From positions 1 to 46,399 of the forward strand of contig QZDW01000026.1 in the NCBI GenBank assembly GCA_009917545.1: DNA of 46,399 bases, read 5' to 3'. The notes beneath the pieces are model-generated. The model was not told the origin of the DNA. It ran no database searches and worked only from the letters and a program-made list of their open reading frames with translations. Positions 44,109 through 46,399 of this stretch are shown piece after piece. The DNA comes from a bacterium 1XD42-76. GTDB lineage: Bacteria > Bacillota > Clostridia > Lachnospirales > Lachnospiraceae. Position 1 is the first letter of the stretch. Every line of letters starts with the position of its first letter. The translations under genes and the position numbers were made by a program.

Positions 44109-45271
44109 CTTTCTGCCTTATTCGCTTTACCTGTCTTATCGGTTGTATCCGCTTTATCAGACTGTACTGCCTCTTTGGTCTGTGATAATTCTTCTGCTAA
44201 CTTTACATCCGTTCCCTCCTGGTCCCTTGCTTCCGGTGCAGACTCGGACTTCGCCTGTGCAACCGCTACATGCTGACTCTCCAGTCCATGCAATTCTCTG
44301 ACTTTATTTTCGATCTCCTCACAAATCAGAGGATTCTGGGCCAAATACTGTTTAGCATTCTCACGTCCCTGGCCGATCCTGCTTCCGTTATACGCATACC
44401 AGGAACCGCTTTTATCCACAACATTGGCATCCGTCGCCAAATCCAGGATATCACCTTCTTTGGAAATACCTCGGCCAAACATGATATCAAACTCGGCCTC
44501 CTTAAACGGTGGCGCAATCTTATTCTTTACTACCTTGACCCGGACATGGTTGCCAATGATCTCTCCGCTCTGTTTTAAGGACTCCGTTCTCCTCACATCA
44601 AGACGCACAGAGGAGTAAAATTTTAAGGCGCGGCCTCCTGTCGTCGTCTCCGGACTCCCGAACATCACCCCTACTTTCTCACGAAGCTGATTAATAAAAA
44701 TCACAATACAATTAGTCTTACTGATAATCGCAGTCAGCTTTCTCAGTGCCTGAGACATCAGACGGGCCTGCAGACCGACATGCGAATCTCCCATATCACC
44801 ATCAATCTCCGCTTTCGGCACCAGAGCTGCAACGGAATCGACAATCACAATATCAACTGCTCCAGAACGCACCATCGTCTCTGTGATTTCCAAAGCCTGC
44901 TCCCCATTATCCGGCTGAGAAATATAAAGGTTATCAATATCAACGCCAATCCTCTTGGCATATACCGGATCCAGCGCATGCTCGGCATCAATAAACCCTG
45001 CAATCCCGCCGCGCTTCTGCACTTCAGCCACCATATGTAAAGCGACTGTCGTCTTACCACTGGACTCCGGTCCGTAAATTTCTACTACACGTCCCTTGGG
45101 CACACCCCCCTGCCCCAGGGCAATATCCAGACTCAGGGAGCCTGTCGGAATCGTCTCGATATTCATATTCGCACGGGACTCTCCCAGCTTCATTACAGAG
45201 CCCTTCCCATAAGCTTTCTCAATCTGAGTCAAGGCGGCATCAAGAGCTTTCATTTTATCGTCTTTATTCAT
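44105..45271 (-). CDS. recA: Recombinase RecA
   Basis: Strand-exchange ATPase and activator of LexA cleavage. From ATG 45271 (388 residues) it shows Walker A GPESSGKT (67-74), Walker [13 protein letters not shown], the L1/L2 loops ([18 protein letters not shown]) and a C-terminal DNA-binding region. The last 50 residues form a low-complexity Lys/Asp/Glu/Thr tail. GGAGG lies six to ten bases before [10 protein letters not shown]; an upstream frame to 45292 would start within the SOS box and is rejected. It is co-transcribed with recX. Confidence 0.97.
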   Translation of the reverse strand: MNKDDKMKALDAALTQIEKAYGKGSVMKLGESRANMNIETIPTGSLSLDIALGQGGVPKGRVVEIYGPESSGKTTVALHMVAEVQKRGGIAGFIDAEHALDPVYAKRIGVDIDNLYISQPDNGEQALEITETMVRSGAVDIVIVDSVAALVPKAEIDGDMGDSHVGLQARLMSQALRKLTAIISKTNCIVIFINQLREKVGVMFGSPETTTGGRALKFYSSVRLDVRRTESLKQSGEIIGNHVRVKVVKNKIAPPFKEAEFDIMFGRGISKEGDILDLATDANVVDKSGSWYAYNGSRIGQGRENAKQYLAQNPLICEEIENKVRELHGLESQHVAVAQAKSESAPEARDQEGTDVKLAEELSQTKEAVQSDKADTTDKTGKANKAER

Positions 45272-45285
45272 ACTTACCTCCATTG

Positions 45286-45299
45286 CGAACAAATGTTCT
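45286..45299 (-). promoter_or_regulatory. LexA (SOS) box of recA-recX
   Basis: CGAACAAATGTTCT on the plus strand (AGAACATTTGTTCG on the minus strand) fits the Gram-positive consensus CGAACRNRYGTTYC closely. It sits between the predicted transcription start and the ribosome site, so LexA would block elongation or initiation. Confidence 0.85.
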
Positions 45300-45307
45300 A
45301 TTTTCTA

Positions 45308-45336
45308 ATCATAATACACTTTTTGAAAAAAGTCAA
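45308..45336 (-). promoter_or_regulatory. recA promoter
   Basis: Minus strand: TTGACT (45336-45331), 17-base spacer, TATGAT (45313-45308). Transcription would start near 45301, at the edge of the SOS box. Confidence 0.82.
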
Positions 45337-45890
45337 CCCTATTCTGGCATCTTCCTTTCAGGTACCATTCTGTAAAAAACACCTGATATACATCCAATAT
45401 AGAGCCCGTATAACCCCGGTGCAGATGCAGGTGTATAAATCAGTCTGTAGCTAAAGTTAATATCAAACTCACGCCGTCTGAGATTCTGCTACCTAAAATA
45501 TTTTCATCTGAGTATTGCAGAGCTTTGCACCTTATCCTATGCTTATAAATGATTTTTTCTTACAAATAATTTTACTTCATCTTACCGGGAATTATGGAAA
45601 TCACAGAATATACTGGAATAGTCAGAGATGTATTTTTAAAATACCACAGGAAGCGCCGCCTGTCAAGTATATAAAAAGGTATTACTACATGAACATAAAA
45701 AGTATTATCGGATGAACTGGATGAGCGTAAAAACATATTCACAGAACCGAAGCCTGTGAGGCAATACATCAGTATACAAAAGAATGGTGTCCCGGGTATC
45801 TGGTTTTAAGTGACATAAAGACAAAACACAAAATCCGATATAAACAGCTCCTTACAAACATACTTAAGCAGGCAAGGCATAATACACAAT
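45337..45890. other. Intergenic stretch without a supported gene
   Basis: About 550 AT-rich bases between recA and the tRNA block. The minus strand holds TTGACA, 17 bases, TATTTT at 45664-45636, a promoter-like pair with no open gene after it. This fits a decayed gene. No RNA gene or repeat was recognised. Confidence 0.45.
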
Positions 45891-45935
45891 AAAAAATCTC
45901 AGAAACCTTATAAATAAAGATTTCTGAGATTTTTT
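45891..45935. terminator. Terminator of the rRNA-tRNA transcript
   Basis: AAAAAATCTCAGAAA / TTTCTGAGATTTTTT (45891-45905 and 45921-45935), a 15-base stem with T runs on both strands, directly after tRNA-Cys. Confidence 0.9.
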
Positions 45936-45940
45936 AATCG

Positions 45941-46011
45941 AGGCGACAACCAGATTTGAACTGGTGATCAGGGTGTTGCAGACCCACGCCTTACCACTTG
46001 GCTATGTCGCC
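45941..46011 (-). tRNA. tRNA-Cys (GCA)
   Basis: 71 bases; acceptor GGCGACA / TGTCGCC plus U73, D arm AGCCAAGTGGTAAGGC, anticodon loop CTGCAAC with GCA, T arm with GTTCAAAT. The outermost anticodon-stem pair is T-T. CCA is not encoded. Confidence 0.95.
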
Positions 46012-46022
46012 ATATTTATAAA

Positions 46023-46094
46023 TGACCCCAACGAGATTCGAACTCGTGTTACCGCCGTGAAAGGGCGATGTCTTAACCGCTTGACCATGGGGCC
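46023..46094 (-). tRNA. tRNA-Glu (TTC)
   Basis: 72 bases; acceptor GGCCCCA / TGGGGTC (one G-U) plus A73, anticodon loop CTTTCAC with TTC, T loop GTTCGAAT. CCA is not encoded. Confidence 0.96.
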
Positions 46095-46166
46095 CGATTA
46101 CTATATTCAAATACTAACATATTCGGCCGTTTGTGTCAACCAGTTCATGAATATCAAAAAGAAAAA

Positions 46167-46239
46167 CTCCCCGAGTAGGACTTGAACCTACGACAGCGCG
46201 GTTAACAGCCGCGTGCTCTACCGACTGAGCTATCGAGGA
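46167..46239 (-). tRNA. tRNA-Asn (GTT)
   Basis: 73 bases; acceptor TCCTCGA / TCGGGGA plus G73, D arm TAGCTCAGTCGGTAGAGC, anticodon loop CTGTTAA with GTT, T loop GTTCAAGT. CCA is not encoded. It is the first tRNA after the 23S gene. Confidence 0.96.
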
Positions 46240-46336
46240 TTATCTAAGGTATTATGAAGTATCCAAAGGAGCTCTCTCACTCCTCTTCCCTCCATACCCT
46301 CAAAACCACATATTGAAACAACATCCATCCACTCTC

Positions 46337-46399
46337 GGTTAAGTCCTCGACCGATTAGTAACAGTCAGCTCCATACATTACTGTACTTCCACCTCTGCC
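46337..46399 (-). rRNA. 23S rRNA, 3' end (partial)
   Basis: Minus strand reads AGAGGTGGAAGTACAGTAAT, then GTATGGAGCTGAC, then ACTAATCGGTCGAGGACTTAACC, the conserved last helix region of 23S rRNA. The exact 3' end is approximate. The gene continues beyond the right edge. The 97 bases between it and tRNA-Asn contain no 5S rRNA. Confidence 0.92.

Noticed and set aside
45636-45664. Promoter of a gene left of the tRNA cluster
   Set aside because: TTGACA-N17-TATTTT is well spaced, but no open reading frame or RNA follows it before recA, so it is only noted in the intergenic entry.

Overview
This window looks like chromosomal DNA from a spore-forming Clostridia species, most likely Lachnospiraceae. 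Supporting signs are stage II sporulation protein M in the nudF-spoIIM-xerD order known from Firmicutes, a T-box leader on tyrS, a Gram-positive type LexA box on recA, Gram-positive lipoprotein signals, and strong GGAGG ribosome sites. Base composition is moderate. Almost every gene is on the minus strand. The plus strand carries only a left-edge XRE fragment, a ROK regulator, and the D-amino-acid deacylase block with an IS110 remnant. The species assignment is inference.

Layout, left to right. (1) 1-3250: tail of an XRE regulator and a type I methylase/specificity pair (hsdM-hsdS) with no hsdR. (2) 3309-6661: an M20 amidohydrolase, ten degenerate 17-base tandem repeats, and tyrS with a complete T-box leader and promoter. 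(3) 6617-11848: a decayed AAA-ATPase-like/PD-(D/E)XK gene, then mfd and pth. (4) 12241-22533: a transport and catabolic locus. It has two tandem-duplicate esterases, a five-part Opp/Dpp-type ABC transporter, a divergent ROK regulator and a zinc alcohol dehydrogenase. TTTTGTAAAA-type sites precede all three transcription units. Two copies of a dispersed repeat of about 110-130 bases follow the stop codons of the second permease and second ATPase genes, and a third copy lies near 3.1 kb. (5) 22981-31142: a five-gene cassette, in transcription order SWIM zinc finger protein, HEAT-like protein, MoxR-type AAA ATPase, DUF5682 protein and VWA protein. This is the best candidate in the window for a poorly understood multi-protein system. 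(6) 31286-34192: a degenerate xerD-like recombinase, spoIIM, a Nudix hydrolase and proC. (7) 34303-37228: the methionine ABC transporter metN-metI-metQ. Its leader appears to encode a 42-residue Met- and Cys-rich peptide between a promoter and an intrinsic terminator, which suggests translation-coupled attenuation. (8) 37229-41924: decayed DNA with an IS110 transposase remnant, then an M14-like deacylase, an N-acyl-D-amino-acid deacylase and a LysR regulator reduced to its HTH. (9) 41936-45336: rny, recX and recA, with clear promoters for rny and recA and an SOS box. (10) 45891-46399: a terminator, tRNA-Cys, tRNA-Glu and tRNA-Asn, and the 3' end of a 23S rRNA gene, all minus strand, with no 5S gene between 23S and the tRNAs.

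How the parts may work together. The esterase/transporter/ROK/dehydrogenase genes look like one regulon for an esterified substrate whose identity is unknown. The SWIM-to-VWA cassette has the MoxR plus VWA logic of a metal-dependent AAA remodelling machine, with a client that is not known. Transport of methionine appears to be tied to translation of Met codons instead of an S-box, which was looked for and not seen. All functional calls come from reading motifs and gene order by eye; no database or folding program was used.
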